A DNA stretch of 64,000 nucleotides from Bacillus australimaris (GTDB lineage Bacteria > Bacillota > Bacilli > Bacillales > Bacillaceae), in contig NZ_LGYN01000026.1 in NCBI RefSeq assembly GCF_001307105.1, forward strand, positions 124,001 to 188,000, written 5' to 3'. The position numbers were made by a program, and so were the translations under genes. Numbering within the stretch: position 1 is the stretch's first letter; each line of letters starts with the position of its first letter. The notes under the pieces are model-generated. The model did no database searches. It worked only from the letters and a program-made list of their open reading frames with translations, and was not told where the DNA came from. Positions 8,962-18,472 of the stretch are shown in pieces.

Positions 8962-9417
8962 TTACTTTCCTATTTCTAAAGCTTTCATCAACATGCTTTT
9001 ATTCGCATTTAGAGCCGTCACGTTTGCTTCATATGATCTGGAGCTGCTGATGAGGTCGACCATTTCTTTTAAAGGATCGACATTTGGTGTCTGAACATAT
9101 CCATTTTCATTGGCATCGGGATTTGTAGGATCATATTGAAGGTTGAATGGAGTTTCGTCTTCTGTAATCTTTGTTACTTTGACGCCGTTTCCTAATTTGC
9201 CGCTCGAATTCATGCTTGAGTTCAATATAGATGAAAATGATTCACCTGACGGCTGTAATGTGACGAGTTTACGTCTATAAGGCTCCCAGTTGCCGTCAAC
9301 CTGTTTAGCTCTTGTTGTATCCATATTAGCAAGGTTTGAGGATACAACGTCCATTCTGAGCCTCTGTGCTGTTAATGCTGAGGCCGAAGCGTTCACTCCT
9401 GAAAAAATCGACATCAC
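8962..9417 (-). CDS. flgC: Flagellar basal-body rod protein FlgC
   Basis: A 151-residue proximal rod protein with the conserved N-terminal motif 'ASALTAQRLRMDVVSSNLAN' (about residues 11-30). A mid-segment 'GYVQTPNVDPLKEMVDLISS' and a C-terminal 'YEANVTALNANKSMLMKALE' helix follow. It is exported early and polymerises to build the rod. Its start overlaps the flgB stop by four bases (9414-9417). The length is typical. Confidence 0.95.
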   Translation of the reverse strand: MMSIFSGVNASASALTAQRLRMDVVSSNLANMDTTRAKQVDGNWEPYRRKLVTLQPSGESFSSILNSSMNSSGKLGNGVKVTKITEDETPFNLQYDPTNPDANENGYVQTPNVDPLKEMVDLISSSRSYEANVTALNANKSMLMKALEIGK

Positions 9418-9809
9418 TTACCTCCTGTCAAAACTGTTTTAAGAGAATTGAATTTCCCGCTCATTCTTTCCACCAACGCATTATACTGAATTTGGTTTTT
9501 AGCGAGTTCACTCATCTCTTGATCAATATCGACATTATTTCCGTTTTCTTGATATGAAGTACGGTTGCTCGAAACAACTGAATAATTAGACCCTTTTTTC
9601 GAAAAATCAATGTGACCTTGGTATGTTTTTTTAGCATCTAATCTCATCGAAGCGTCATTTAGCATGTCGTGGAATGCGACGTTTTTAGACTTGTAGTTCG
9701 GTGTGTCTATATTCGCGATATTATTGCTTATGACTTTTTGCTTAACATTCGCTCTGCCCAAGGCATTCTCAAGGTTGCTTATCGTTCCAGAAAATATATC
9801 CAAAACCAT
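9414..9809 (-). CDS. flgB: Flagellar basal-body rod protein FlgB, first gene of the fla/che operon
   Basis: A 131-residue rod protein with the N-terminal FlgB signature ('LGRANVKQKVISNNIANIDT', about residues 18-37) and the C-terminal 'MSELAKNQIQYNALVERMSG'. It is the first gene of the flagellar operon that runs to the left end of the window. GGAGG precedes the ATG by seven bases. The 282-base gap upstream, toward codY, holds the operon promoter and the codY terminator. Confidence 0.95.
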   Translation of the reverse strand: MVLDIFSGTISNLENALGRANVKQKVISNNIANIDTPNYKSKNVAFHDMLNDASMRLDAKKTYQGHIDFSKKGSNYSVVSSNRTSYQENGNNVDIDQEMSELAKNQIQYNALVERMSGKFNSLKTVLTGGK

Positions 9810-9883
9810 ATACCTCCAATCATATGTATTTCATTCCATTTAATCATGTCGAGATTTGTAAAACCATATGTTCATTGTAAGAA

Positions 9884-9911
9884 ATAATAGGATTAAAGTC
9901 TATGATGTAAA
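9884..9911 (-). promoter_or_regulatory. Putative sigma-A promoter of the fla/che operon
   Basis: On the minus strand a -35 TTTACA (9906-9911) and a -10 TATTAT (9884-9889) are 16 bases apart, about 75 bases before the flgB start. In B. subtilis the operon has both sigma-A and sigma-D promoters here and is repressed by CodY. I could not find a convincing sigma-D element (TAAA with GCCGATAT). The remainder of the 9810-10091 gap is AT-rich and, apart from the codY terminator, shows nothing else I can name. Confidence 0.5.
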
Positions 9912-10045
9912 TGTAAAAAAAACTCGTAATATATATCTATTTTACGAATAGGTATAAAGACCTAGATTCAAAGAACTACAGAATTGTAAGGGGTTTCTTG
10001 GAAAAAAGAGTGACATTTTTCGGACAAATCCTCATTTTTTCACAT

Positions 10046-10089
10046 AAAAAAACCCTTTTCAGCATTTATTTCGGCTAAAAAGGGTTTTT
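10046..10089 (-). terminator. Rho-independent terminator after codY
   Basis: The arms 10048-10063 and 10074-10089 pair over 16 positions with one mismatch around a 10-base loop. On the minus strand the hairpin is followed by a run of T. It starts just after the codY stop, so it separates the xerC–hslVU–codY transcript from the flagellar operon. Confidence 0.8.
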
Positions 10090-10091
10090 GA

Positions 10092-10871
10092 TTAATGAGA
10101 TTTTAAATTTTCAAGTTCAATTAAAAATTTGTTGTTTAACACTTTGATGTATGTTCCCTTCATTCCAAGAGAACGTGATTCGATCACGCCTGCACTTTCT
10201 AACTTACGTAAGGCGTTCACGATCACTGAACGAGTAATCCCTACACGATCTGCAATTTTACTTGCAACAAGAAGTCCTTCATTACCATCGAGCTCTTCAA
10301 AAATGTGCTCAATCGCTTCAAGCTCACTGTATGAAAGAGAGCTAATCGCCATTTGGACAACCGCTTTACTTCTTGCTTCTTCTTCAATTTCCTCTGCTTT
10401 CTCACGCAGAATCTCCATCCCAACAACTGTTGCTCCGTATTCGGCAAGAATTAAATCATCATCTGTGAATGTATCTTGCAAGCGGGACAGGATTAACGTT
10501 CCCAAACGATCTCCTCCGCCGATAATTGGAACAATTGTTGTTAAACCTGATTGGAATAAGTCAACATTCTCAATCGGGAATGCTGTATATTCACTGTTAA
10601 TATCAAGGTTTGAAGACGTTTCAGGGACGTTGAATAAGCTCTTTGTATATTCTTCCGGGAACTGACGATCTTCAAGCATTTTTTTCATACGTGCATTTTC
10701 GATCTGCTGATTAATGGAGTAGCCAAGAAGCTTCCCTCTTCTGCTTAATACGAAAATGTTTGAATCAATGACATCTCTCAATGTTTCTGCCATTTCTTTG
10801 AAATTAACTGGTTTCCCCGCTGCATCTTGCAGCATTGAGTTAATAATTCTTGTTTTTTGTAGTAACGCCAT
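10092..10871 (-). CDS. codY: GTP-sensing global transcriptional regulator CodY
   Basis: A 259-residue protein, the exact usual length. The N-terminal GAF domain (about 1-155) binds branched-chain amino acids. The C-terminal winged helix-turn-helix (about 200-245) contains '[20 protein letters not shown]'. CodY represses stationary-phase, amino-acid and motility genes while GTP and Ile/Leu/Val are abundant. It is the last gene of the xerC–hslV–hslU–codY cluster, directly before the flagellar operon that CodY represses in B. subtilis. Confidence 0.98.
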   Translation of the reverse strand: MALLQKTRIINSMLQDAAGKPVNFKEMAETLRDVIDSNIFVLSRRGKLLGYSINQQIENARMKKMLEDRQFPEEYTKSLFNVPETSSNLDINSEYTAFPIENVDLFQSGLTTIVPIIGGGDRLGTLILSRLQDTFTDDDLILAEYGATVVGMEILREKAEEIEEEARSKAVVQMAISSLSYSELEAIEHIFEELDGNEGLLVASKIADRVGITRSVIVNALRKLESAGVIESRSLGMKGTYIKVLNNKFLIELENLKSH

Positions 10872-10905
10872 AATAATGATCCTCCTAGATTACTTTATTC
10901 ATTTG

Positions 10906-12306
10906 TTAAAGTATAAATTGACTTAAATCTTTGTTATTTGCAATCTTTCCTAGCTTCTCTTCTACATACTGAGGGGTAATGGTCACTGTCTCCATTGTAA
11001 TATCAGGCGCCTCAAATGAAAGCTCTTCAAGCAGCTTCTCAAGTATGGTATGAAGCCTTCTTGCACCGATGTTATCTGTCTCCTGATTGACATGATAAGC
11101 CACTTCGGCAATCTTATGAATAGCATCGTCAGAAAATTCAAGAGATATACCTTCCGTTTCAAGTAAAGCTTTATATTGCTTTAATAACGCGTTATCTGGT
11201 TCCGTTAAGATTTTCACAAAGTCTTCTATACTTAATTTATCTAATTCTACACGGATTGGGAAGCGCCCCTGGAGCTCTGGAATCAAATCTGATGGTTTCG
11301 CCATATGAAATGCACCTGCTGCAACAAACAGCACATGATCTGTTTTCACTGCACCATATTTCGTCATCACAGTTGAACCTTCTACAATCGGTAAAATATC
11401 ACGCTGAACCCCTTCACGAGAAACATCTGCAGATGATGCACCACCGCTTTTAGCGATTTTGTCGATTTCATCGATAAAAATAATTCCTTGCTGCTCTGCT
11501 TTGTAGACGGCTTCCTGACTGACTTCATCCATATCAATCAGTTTTGAAGCTTCCTCAGCCGTCAGCGCCTTTCTTGCTTCTCTAACAGTCAGCTTTCTGC
11601 GTTTTTTCTTTTTAGGCATGAGATTGCCAAGCGCATCCTGCATGTTCATACCCATTTGCTCCATACCCGAGCCTTGAAGCATATCAAACATGGAAGGCTG
11701 CTGTTCTTCAACTTCGATCGTGACGTAGTGATCTTCAAGTTCTCCCATAGCCAGCTGATGAGCGATTCGTTTTCTTGTTGATTCAAGTTCCACTTCTTCA
11801 TTTGAATGTTCTCGATCACGGTCATCTTCATCAGAGGCACCAAACAGCATCTCAAAAGGATTTTTCACAGACTGGCTTTTTTTCTTACCAGGAACAAGTA
11901 AATGAACAAGACGTTTATTTGCTTGTTTTTCTGCTTCTTCTTGAACATCTATCATCTTTTCTTCTTTGACCAGTCTAATCGCTGTTTCAACTAAATCTCT
12001 GACCATCGACTCTACGTCACGGCCGACATAACCCACTTCAGTAAACTTCGTCGCTTCCACTTTAATAAATGGCGCACCAGAAATTCGTGCAATTCTGCGG
12101 GCAATCTCTGTTTTCCCCACACCCGTTGGGCCAATCATTAATATGTTTTTAGGAACGACTTCATCCTTTAGCTTATCATGTAAAAGACTTCTTCTGTAAC
12201 GGTTTCTTAAAGCCACCGCCACTGCTTTTTTCGCATCAAGCTGACCAATAATGTATTGATCAAGCTTTTCAACTATCTCTCTTGGGGTGAACGGCTTTTT
12301 CTCCAT
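10906..12306 (-). CDS. hslU: ATP-dependent protease ATPase subunit HslU (ClpY/CodX)
   Basis: An AAA+ unfoldase of the HslVU protease. From the chosen ATG at 12304-12306 it is 466 residues, starting [15 protein letters not shown]. Walker A GPTGVGKT is at about 59-66 and Walker B is '[12 protein letters not shown]'. An inserted I-domain with a Met/Gln-rich stretch ('[15 protein letters not shown]') precedes the sensor region and the C-terminal 'KDLSQFIL' that docks on HslV. The frame extends eight codons further (to 12330), but AAAGGA lies ten bases before the internal ATG and the B. subtilis start is the same. It lies 16 bases after hslV. Confidence 0.97.
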   Translation of the reverse strand: MEKKPFTPREIVEKLDQYIIGQLDAKKAVAVALRNRYRRSLLHDKLKDEVVPKNILMIGPTGVGKTEIARRIARISGAPFIKVEATKFTEVGYVGRDVESMVRDLVETAIRLVKEEKMIDVQEEAEKQANKRLVHLLVPGKKKSQSVKNPFEMLFGASDEDDRDREHSNEEVELESTRKRIAHQLAMGELEDHYVTIEVEEQQPSMFDMLQGSGMEQMGMNMQDALGNLMPKKKKRRKLTVREARKALTAEEASKLIDMDEVSQEAVYKAEQQGIIFIDEIDKIAKSGGASSADVSREGVQRDILPIVEGSTVMTKYGAVKTDHVLFVAAGAFHMAKPSDLIPELQGRFPIRVELDKLSIEDFVKILTEPDNALLKQYKALLETEGISLEFSDDAIHKIAEVAYHVNQETDNIGARRLHTILEKLLEELSFEAPDITMETVTITPQYVEEKLGKIANNKDLSQFIL

Positions 12307-12322
12307 ACGTCTCATGTCCTTT

Positions 12323-12868
12323 CTATTCAAGCTCTTCTAAAGTGATTTGATCGTTCGTGTAGACACAGATTTCTCCGGCCGTTTCTAAAGCTGCCTTCGC
12401 AATGTCTCTCGCTGAGAGATGATCACCTGCATGGGTTTTGAGTGCTCTCCCGGCGCTAAGCGCATAATTACCGCCTGAGCCGATAGCTAAAATCCCATCA
12501 TCTGGTTCGATGACCTCTCCTGTTCCGGAGACGAGAAGGATACTTTCTTTGTTCATGACGATGAGCATGGCCTCAAGCTGTCTAAGCATCTTGTCACTTC
12601 GCCATTCCTTCGCTAATTCGACGGCTGCCCGCTTTAAGTTACCACCATATTCTTCGAGTTTTGTTTCAAACTTTTCAAAGAGTGTAAATGCATCTGCTAC
12701 TGAACCGGCAAAACCTGCAAGCACCTTGCCTCCGAAAAGACGGCGCACTTTTTTTGCTGTGTGTTTCATGACGACAGCCTGCCCGAAAGTGACTTGACCG
12801 TCGCCAGCCATTGCACTTTTTCCTTTATGTTGAACGGCAAAGATGGTTGTTGCATGAAATGATGACAT
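12323..12868 (-). CDS. hslV: ATP-dependent protease peptidase subunit HslV (ClpQ/CodW)
   Basis: A 181-residue proteasome-type peptidase ('[20 protein letters not shown]', '[20 protein letters not shown]'). It forms a barrel capped by HslU hexamers. Most HslV proteins expose a catalytic Thr. Here, as in B. subtilis, the protein starts [10 protein letters not shown], five residues longer than the Thr form. The B. subtilis enzyme is known to use an N-terminal Ser after Met removal, and the same Ser is present here. Confidence 0.97.
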   Translation of the reverse strand: MSSFHATTIFAVQHKGKSAMAGDGQVTFGQAVVMKHTAKKVRRLFGGKVLAGFAGSVADAFTLFEKFETKLEEYGGNLKRAAVELAKEWRSDKMLRQLEAMLIVMNKESILLVSGTGEVIEPDDGILAIGSGGNYALSAGRALKTHAGDHLSARDIAKAALETAGEICVYTNDQITLEELE

Positions 12869-12882
12869 GAAAAAACCTCCTT

Positions 12883-13800
12883 TTAGGATCGTTTAAAAGC
12901 CCTTGGATGATGAGACATGTACGTGTTTCTTAAAGAATCTTTTGATACATGCGTGTACACCTGTGTTGATGATAAATTTGAATGACCAAGAAGTTCTTGA
13001 ACACTTCTCAAATCTGCGCCCTCGTTTAAGAGATGTGTGGCAAAGGTGTGCCTTAACATGTGAGGATGGATATGTAATGTGCCTGACGCCTTTTTCATTA
13101 ATTCTGTGAGAATGAATCGAACACCTCGGTCTGTAAGAGGTGTCCCGCGCTGATTCAAAAACACATGTGCATCAGCACGGTCTTTCCCCTTCACTTTCAG
13201 CTTCTGCCTTCCATCCTCTAAATAAGTGATGAGCGCTTCATGAGCATATGACCCGAAAGGAACATATCGCTGCTTGCTGCCTTTCCCATGAACAAGCACT
13301 GTATCCATCGATAAATCAAGATCAGATTCTTTTAATGAACATAACTCACTGACCCTCATACCTGTTGCATAAAGAAGTTCTAAAATGGCTTGATTTCTTT
13401 GCCCAAGCGGTGTGCTGACATCAGAAACTGTAAAAAGCTCTTTTAGTTCCTCTTCATACAAAAATGAAGGAATTCGCTTATCCTGCTTTGGTAAGCTAAC
13501 GAGTAAAAAAGGATTTTCTTTCACAAGCTGTTCTCTTAATAAAAATTTATAAAAGCTGCGAAGTGCAGAGACTTTCTTACTAATCGTTCTTCTTGTCAGG
13601 CCTTTTTCATATGCTTCTGTTAAATAAATTCTCGTATCTTGATAGGATACCTCTTCAAAACCGTCTATTCCTTGAATGTTCATGAATCTGACAAATTCTT
13701 CAATAGCTTCTGTATATCCTGAGATCGTCAAAGCTGAATAGTTTTTTTCAATTTGCAGATATTCAATGAATAAGTGGACAAGACGCTGTTTATTCATCAT
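12883..13800 (-). CDS. xerC: Tyrosine recombinase XerC (CodV)
   Basis: A 305-residue tyrosine recombinase with an N-terminal SAM-like DNA-binding domain (about 1-90) and an intact catalytic set: Arg149 in TGMRVSE, Lys in HGKGSKQ (about 173-176), His247 and Arg250 in HMLRHT, His273 and the nucleophile Tyr282. It works with XerD to resolve chromosome dimers at dif. In B. subtilis it is codV, first gene of the codVWXY cluster, the same order as here. There is no sign of a phage integrase context. Confidence 0.96.
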   Translation of the reverse strand: MMNKQRLVHLFIEYLQIEKNYSALTISGYTEAIEEFVRFMNIQGIDGFEEVSYQDTRIYLTEAYEKGLTRRTISKKVSALRSFYKFLLREQLVKENPFLLVSLPKQDKRIPSFLYEEELKELFTVSDVSTPLGQRNQAILELLYATGMRVSELCSLKESDLDLSMDTVLVHGKGSKQRYVPFGSYAHEALITYLEDGRQKLKVKGKDRADAHVFLNQRGTPLTDRGVRFILTELMKKASGTLHIHPHMLRHTFATHLLNEGADLRSVQELLGHSNLSSTQVYTHVSKDSLRNTYMSHHPRAFKRS

Positions 13801-13825
13801 TTTTACACCTCTTTAAGGCTTTTAA

Positions 13826-13855
13826 ATGGTATCACATATCTTGCTTTCCGTGCAA
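13826..13855 (-). promoter_or_regulatory. Possible sigma-A promoter before xerC–hslVU–codY
   Basis: A -35 TTGCAC (13850-13855) and a weak -10 TACCAT (13826-13831) are separated by 18 bases in the 62-base gap between trmFO and xerC. The B. subtilis codV operon has a promoter in this gap. The -10 match is only moderate. Confidence 0.4.
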
Positions 13856-13862
13856 TGTTTTA

Positions 13863-15167
13863 CTATAGAGATTTCGAAATAGTTTGAATAGTTTCGATTG
13901 CGCGCTTAGCGTACTCTGCATAACGTTCTTGTTTATTTTTTATTCGAACACCTAGATCTTTCAGCAAACCAAAGTTCGCATTCATCGGCTGGAAGCTTTT
14001 CTTGTTTGTCGCCGTAATGTAATGAGCCATACTGCCAATCGCCGTTTCCTCTGGAAGTGTCACAAGCTCTTCTCCTTTGACAAAACGAGCGGCGTTAATG
14101 CCAGCTACTAGACCAGAAGCTGCGGACTCGACATAACCTTCAACACCTGTCATTTGTCCGGCAAAGAAAAGGTCATCTCTATTTTTAAACTGATACGTCG
14201 GTCTTAAAAGGCTTGGTGAGTTGATAAATGTATTACGGTGCATCACGCCGTAACGAACAATCTCTGCTTCTTCAAGACCTGGAATCAAACGGAATACTTC
14301 CTTTTGATCTCCCCACTTCAGATGTGTTTGGAAACCAACGATGTTATATAAAGTACCTGCTGCATCATCCTGTCTTAATTGAACAACAGCATAAGGTCTT
14401 TTTCCTGTTTTCGGATCTTCAAGCCCTACTGGCTTCATCGGACCAAACAGCATCGTTTTCTTTCCTCTTTTCGCCATGACTTCAATTGGCATACAGCCTT
14501 CAAAGAAGATTTCTTTTTCAAACTCTTTTAATGGCACAGTTTCAGCAGAAATTAACGCCTCATAAAAACGATCGAATTCTTCTTCTGTCATCGGACAGTT
14601 TAAATAAGCCGCTTCTCCTTTGTCATAGCGCGATTTCAAGTACACCTTATCCATATCAATGCTATCTTTCTCTAGAATAGGTGCTGCTGCATCGTAGAAA
14701 TAGAGATACTCTTCTCCGGTTAACGATTTTAATTCTTTTGAAAGTGCTTCAGACGTCAGCGGACCAGTTGCGATAATTGTCGGACCTTCTGGAATGCTTT
14801 GCACTTCTTCTTGAAAGACAGTAACATTTGGATGATTTTTCACACGATCTGTCACATTTGCTGCAAATTCATGACGGTCTACTGCAAGTGCTCCGCCAGC
14901 AGGGACTGAGCTTTCATCTGCTGCTGCAATAATCGCTGAATCTAAATGACGCATTTCTTCCTTTAATACACCTACTGCATTCGTCAAAGCGTTCGCACGC
15001 AGTGAGTTGCTGCATACAAGCTCCGCGAATTTATCTGTGTGATGAGCCGGCGTTTGTTTAACAGGTCTCATTTCATACAAATTAACTTTAATTCCTCGTT
15101 TAGCGATTTGCCATGCCGCTTCACTTCCAGCTAAACCTGCTCCGATCACATTTACAAATTGACTCAT
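13863..15167 (-). CDS. trmFO: tRNA (uracil-54-C5)-methyltransferase TrmFO (Gid), folate/FAD-dependent
   Basis: A 434-residue flavoprotein with an N-terminal FAD motif ([11 protein letters not shown], about residues 9-19) and the GidA/TrmFO signatures '[20 protein letters not shown]' and '[20 protein letters not shown]'. It makes ribothymidine at position 54 of tRNA using methylene-tetrahydrofolate. The start has AGGAG nine bases upstream. It lies between topA and xerC as in other Bacillus. Confidence 0.97.
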   Translation of the reverse strand: MSQFVNVIGAGLAGSEAAWQIAKRGIKVNLYEMRPVKQTPAHHTDKFAELVCSNSLRANALTNAVGVLKEEMRHLDSAIIAAADESSVPAGGALAVDRHEFAANVTDRVKNHPNVTVFQEEVQSIPEGPTIIATGPLTSEALSKELKSLTGEEYLYFYDAAAPILEKDSIDMDKVYLKSRYDKGEAAYLNCPMTEEEFDRFYEALISAETVPLKEFEKEIFFEGCMPIEVMAKRGKKTMLFGPMKPVGLEDPKTGKRPYAVVQLRQDDAAGTLYNIVGFQTHLKWGDQKEVFRLIPGLEEAEIVRYGVMHRNTFINSPSLLRPTYQFKNRDDLFFAGQMTGVEGYVESAASGLVAGINAARFVKGEELVTLPEETAIGSMAHYITATNKKSFQPMNANFGLLKDLGVRIKNKQERYAEYAKRAIETIQTISKSL

Positions 15168-15207
15168 TATACAACTCTCCTATTTTGTAAGTTCTGTTTG
15201 ATGACAT

Positions 15208-15240
15208 AAAAAAGCAGGTGAACAAGGCTGCTCACCGCTA
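15208..15240 (-). terminator. Rho-independent terminator after topA
   Basis: A GC-rich hairpin begins at the topA stop. GGTGA pairs with TCACC, and AGC with GCT beyond a one-base bulge. On the minus strand it is followed by six T residues. It lies about 40 bases before the trmFO start. Confidence 0.65.
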
Positions 15241-17313
15241 TTTTTGTTGTTCCTCTTTATAATCACAGTTCACACATTGAACTTGAACGCCTTTTTTCAG
15301 CTTTTTCTCTACAAGCATATTTTCGCATTTTGGACACTTTCTTTCAATTGGTTTGTCCCAAGAGACGAATTCACACTCTGGAAAGCGATCACAGCCGTAA
15401 AAAATGCGGCGTTTCTTCGATTTTCGTTCAACGATGTTTCCTTCATGACATGTCGGGCATTTAACACCGATATCTTTGACAATTGGTTTTGTGTTACGGC
15501 AGTCAGGAAAGTTAGAGCACGCCATGAATTTACCGTATCTCCCCATTTTGTACACCATCGGATGTCCGCACTCTTCACAATCAACACCTGCGTATTCGGG
15601 CTCAATCTCAACTTCTTGCATCTCTGCTTCTGCTTTTTCTACCCGTTTTGCAAAGTCTTGATAGAAGCTGTCGATAATACGAACCCATTCGATCGTTCCT
15701 TCTTCAACGCTATCAAGTTCTTTTTCCATTTTCGCTGTAAATTCAACGTTAATGATTTCTGGGAAGAATTCGATAATTAAGTTGAGTACAATCTCTCCAA
15801 GCTCTGTCGGAGTAAATCGTTTATTATCAAGTGCGACATAACCCCGCTTTTGAATCGTATCTAACGTTGGTGCATACGTAGACGGGCGGCCTATACCGAG
15901 CTCTTCAAGTGTTTTGACAAGTCTTGCCTCAGTGTAGCGCGGAGGCGGCTGTGTGAAGTGTTGTTCAGGTTCGATATCTTTAGAAAGAACCGTATCCCCT
16001 TCTTTCAGATCAGGAAGCATTTTATCCTTTTCCTCTAGCTGGTCATCCTTTCCTTCCACATAAACCTTCATAAACCCTGGGAATTTCACCTTACTACCAT
16101 TAGCACGGAAAGTAAGACCATTATGATCAAGATCCACACTCATTGTATCAAGAACAGCCGGCGCCATTTGGCTTGCCACGAAGCGTTCCCAAATCAATTT
16201 GTACAGGCGAAGCTGATCACGGCTTAGCACGTGCTTGACATCTGCTGGTTTTCTCAATGTAGAAGTCGGCCGGATGGCTTCGTGAGCATCTTGTGCATTT
16301 TCATTCTTTTTGGCCGTTCGTTTTGTTGTATTTAAGAAATTCTTGCCGTACGTCTGATCAATGAAAGCAGATACTTCTTCAATCGCCGTATTGGAAATAC
16401 GTGTTGAGTCAGTTCTCATATATGTAATGAGTCCGACTGTACCTTCTTTACCAAGATCAATCCCTTCATATAATTGCTGTGCAATCATCATCGTCTTTTT
16501 CGCACGGAAGTTTAATTTTCTTGCAGCCTCCTGCTGTAAAGTAGATGTCGTAAAAGGAACAGCTGGATTACGTTTACGCTCTTTTTTCGTTACTTTCTCT
16601 ACAGAGAATTTGTTTCCTTTTAAGTTCGAAAGGATTTCTTTTACATCGTCTTTTGTTTTCAGTGGATGCTTTTTCCCGTTAAGGCCAAAGAAACTTGCTT
16701 CGAAGCTTTCTTTTCCTTTGAGGAATGTACCGTCAATTGTCCAGTATTCTTCTGGTTTAAATTCATTAATTTCATTCTCGCGATCAATAATGAGTCGGAG
16801 TGCAACTGATTGAACACGGCCGGCACTTAAGCCCTTTTTCACTTTCTTCCATAAAATCGGACTGATTTTATACCCAACGAGACGATCTAAGATTCGTCTT
16901 GCCTGCTGTGCATCAACTAAGTCCATATCGATCATACGAGGATGCTTAAAGGAATCTTTAATCGCATCTTTTGTAATCTCGTTAAAAACAACACGGCAGT
17001 CAGAAGAGAGGTCAAGGTCAAGGCTGTGTGCTAAATGCCAAGCAATCGCTTCTCCCTCTCTATCGGGGTCAGCCGCGAGAAAGACTTTCTTTGCTTTTTT
17101 CGCCGCTGTTTTTAACTCCTTTAAAACTGGGCCTTTCCCGCGAATCGTAATATATCTCGGTTCGAAATCATGCTCAGTGTCAACACCGAGCTGACTTTTC
17201 GGTAAATCCCTTACGTGTCCCATTGAAGCCTTTACTTTATACTTTTTTCCTAAATAACGCTCAATCGTTTTCGCCTTTGCTGGCGACTCAACGATGACTA
17301 AATAATCAGCCAT
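15238..17313 (-). CDS. topA: DNA topoisomerase I
   Basis: A 691-residue type IA topoisomerase from the chosen ATG at 17311-17313. The N-terminal TOPRIM domain has [16 protein letters not shown] and the metal-binding ADPDREGE at about 81-88. The active-site Tyr298 is in [12 protein letters not shown]. Three C-terminal CxxC zinc ribbons span about 580-690. The enzyme relaxes negative supercoils behind RNA polymerase and replication forks. The frame extends 15 codons upstream to 17358, but GGGGGA lies eight bases before the chosen ATG and the length then equals the B. subtilis protein. All key residues are present. Confidence 0.97.
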   Translation of the reverse strand: MADYLVIVESPAKAKTIERYLGKKYKVKASMGHVRDLPKSQLGVDTEHDFEPRYITIRGKGPVLKELKTAAKKAKKVFLAADPDREGEAIAWHLAHSLDLDLSSDCRVVFNEITKDAIKDSFKHPRMIDMDLVDAQQARRILDRLVGYKISPILWKKVKKGLSAGRVQSVALRLIIDRENEINEFKPEEYWTIDGTFLKGKESFEASFFGLNGKKHPLKTKDDVKEILSNLKGNKFSVEKVTKKERKRNPAVPFTTSTLQQEAARKLNFRAKKTMMIAQQLYEGIDLGKEGTVGLITYMRTDSTRISNTAIEEVSAFIDQTYGKNFLNTTKRTAKKNENAQDAHEAIRPTSTLRKPADVKHVLSRDQLRLYKLIWERFVASQMAPAVLDTMSVDLDHNGLTFRANGSKVKFPGFMKVYVEGKDDQLEEKDKMLPDLKEGDTVLSKDIEPEQHFTQPPPRYTEARLVKTLEELGIGRPSTYAPTLDTIQKRGYVALDNKRFTPTELGEIVLNLIIEFFPEIINVEFTAKMEKELDSVEEGTIEWVRIIDSFYQDFAKRVEKAEAEMQEVEIEPEYAGVDCEECGHPMVYKMGRYGKFMACSNFPDCRNTKPIVKDIGVKCPTCHEGNIVERKSKKRRIFYGCDRFPECEFVSWDKPIERKCPKCENMLVEKKLKKGVQVQCVNCDYKEEQQK

Positions 17314-17425
17314 ACTCAAAATCCCCCTTAAGAGGTGTTCTCTCTTTATACATTTCACAATTCAAATTTATGTTAATTGCACCTATCTAACAGGCAATCG
17401 TTAAAAATTCTTTATGATGAACATC

Positions 17426-17453
17426 ATTATAAACACGAAAAACAAAGTGTAAA
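17426..17453 (-). promoter_or_regulatory. Proximal sigma-A promoter of topA
   Basis: A -35 TTTACA (17448-17453) and a perfect -10 TATAAT (17426-17431) have a 16-base spacer, about 113 bases before the topA start. A perfect inverted repeat (ATGATG-TT-CATCAT) immediately follows the -10 and covers the likely start point. Confidence 0.65.
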
Positions 17454-17468
17454 CTTAAATCCTCACTA

Positions 17469-17497
17469 TTATTAAATATTCCTATGTCTTTTGTCAA
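17469..17497 (-). promoter_or_regulatory. Distal sigma-A promoter of topA
   Basis: A perfect -35 TTGACA (17492-17497) and a -10 TAATAA (17469-17474) are 17 bases apart, immediately after dprA. Two tandem promoters would give topA expression independent of dprA and allow separate control of supercoiling. Confidence 0.6.
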
Positions 17498-17506
17498 ACG
17501 ATATTT

Positions 17507-18409
17507 TTATGAGAGTTCAGTATATTGAACGCTGCGGAACGAGAATTCCTCAAAAATATCCTTTGTTGAATGAACAAGCTTTGCTCCCTGCTGAATGAGT
17601 CTTGCAGGACCTGTGGAATTAGGATCAAAGATAGATCCAGCAACTGCAAATACCTCTTTACCTTGCTCAAGCGCTTGATAGGCTGTAATGAGAGAACCGC
17701 TCTTTTCTTTGCACTGAATCACAATGGTTCCTTTCGTCAATGCACTAATTAAACGATTTCTCATTGGAAAATGCCACTTTTCTGGTTTGACATATGGCGG
17801 ATGTTCTGACAAAAGCAAATGATGCTCGCCCATGTATTGAGCCATTTGCACATGCTCTTTTGGGTATAAATGCTGAAAGCCGCCTGCTATAATGCCAATC
17901 GTTTTTCCTTTTTTCCTGATGCACTCTTTATGTGCAAGTCCATCGATTCCTTTAGCTAATCCACTGACAATCATCCAATCTTCCTTTACAAGCTCACCAA
18001 CAATTTTCTTCACACATGCTTCTCCATAAGACGATGGAACTCGTGTGCCGACTACTCCTAAACTTTTTTCTTCATTTAAATATGATACGTTTCCTTTCAG
18101 GAATAACACAGGGGGAGGATCATAAATATTTTTTAGTGTACTGGGATATAAGGGTGATGTGATGGGAATCATGTGAATGTTTTGCTTTACATAGGCTTGA
18201 ACGATGTGTTGAAAAATGGGGAATTCATTTTCTTCAGCTTGTTTTAAGCGGGTAAAGTCGATCGTTTGTAATGATCGATCCTGTTTAAAATGATGTGTTT
18301 CTTCATTTATATATAACTCAGGATCGACTTTCCACCATTTTGTTAACAAAGAGGGTGAGATGAGGCCTTTTAAGCGGTGAAAAATCATTCTTTCGGACAC
18401 GTTGTACAT
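17507..18409 (-). CDS. dprA: DNA processing protein DprA (Smf), competence RecA loader
   Basis: A 300-residue Rossmann-fold protein from the chosen ATG (18407-18409). The DprA motifs 'LGVVGTRVPSSYGEA', 'MIVSGLAKGIDGLAHKECIR' and 'SEHPPYVKPEKWHFPMRNRL' are clear. DprA binds incoming single-stranded DNA during transformation and loads RecA. The open frame runs 14 codons further, but GGAGG lies six bases before the chosen start. The gene follows sucD across a terminator hairpin and has no room for a clear promoter of its own. The N-terminal 80 residues are the least conserved. Confidence 0.95.
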   Translation of the reverse strand: MYNVSERMIFHRLKGLISPSLLTKWWKVDPELYINEETHHFKQDRSLQTIDFTRLKQAEENEFPIFQHIVQAYVKQNIHMIPITSPLYPSTLKNIYDPPPVLFLKGNVSYLNEEKSLGVVGTRVPSSYGEACVKKIVGELVKEDWMIVSGLAKGIDGLAHKECIRKKGKTIGIIAGGFQHLYPKEHVQMAQYMGEHHLLLSEHPPYVKPEKWHFPMRNRLISALTKGTIVIQCKEKSGSLITAYQALEQGKEVFAVAGSIFDPNSTGPARLIQQGAKLVHSTKDIFEEFSFRSVQYTELS

Positions 18410-18436
18410 ACCATTCCTCCAGTTTAAGATAGAAAG

Positions 18437-18466
18437 AAGAAGACTTGTCAAAGAACAAGTCTTCTT
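18437..18466 (-). terminator. Terminator hairpin between sucD and dprA
   Basis: The arms 18438-18448 and 18455-18465 pair perfectly over 11 bases around a six-base loop, followed on the minus strand by TCTTTCT. The T-tract is interrupted, so termination may be partial, which would let some transcription reach dprA. Confidence 0.7.
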
Positions 18467-18472
18467 GTGTCA

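Noticed and set aside
9890-9960. Possible sigma-D promoter before flgB (ATAGATAT region)
   Set aside because: Only 5 of 8 positions fit the -10 element and no TAAA stands 14-16 bases upstream.
10129-10665. 178-codon plus-strand open frame opposite codY
   Set aside because: It is fully antisense to an intact CodY of exact family length, Ser/Ile-rich, without start signals.
12883-13800. XerC-type recombinase as a sign of an integrated element
   Set aside because: The gene is the chromosomal codV in its normal cluster, with no att repeats, phage genes or composition change around it.
15244-15780. 178-codon plus-strand frame opposite the topA zinc ribbons
   Set aside because: Phe/Asn-rich translation typical of the reverse complement of Lys/Glu-coding DNA; topA is intact in this stretch.
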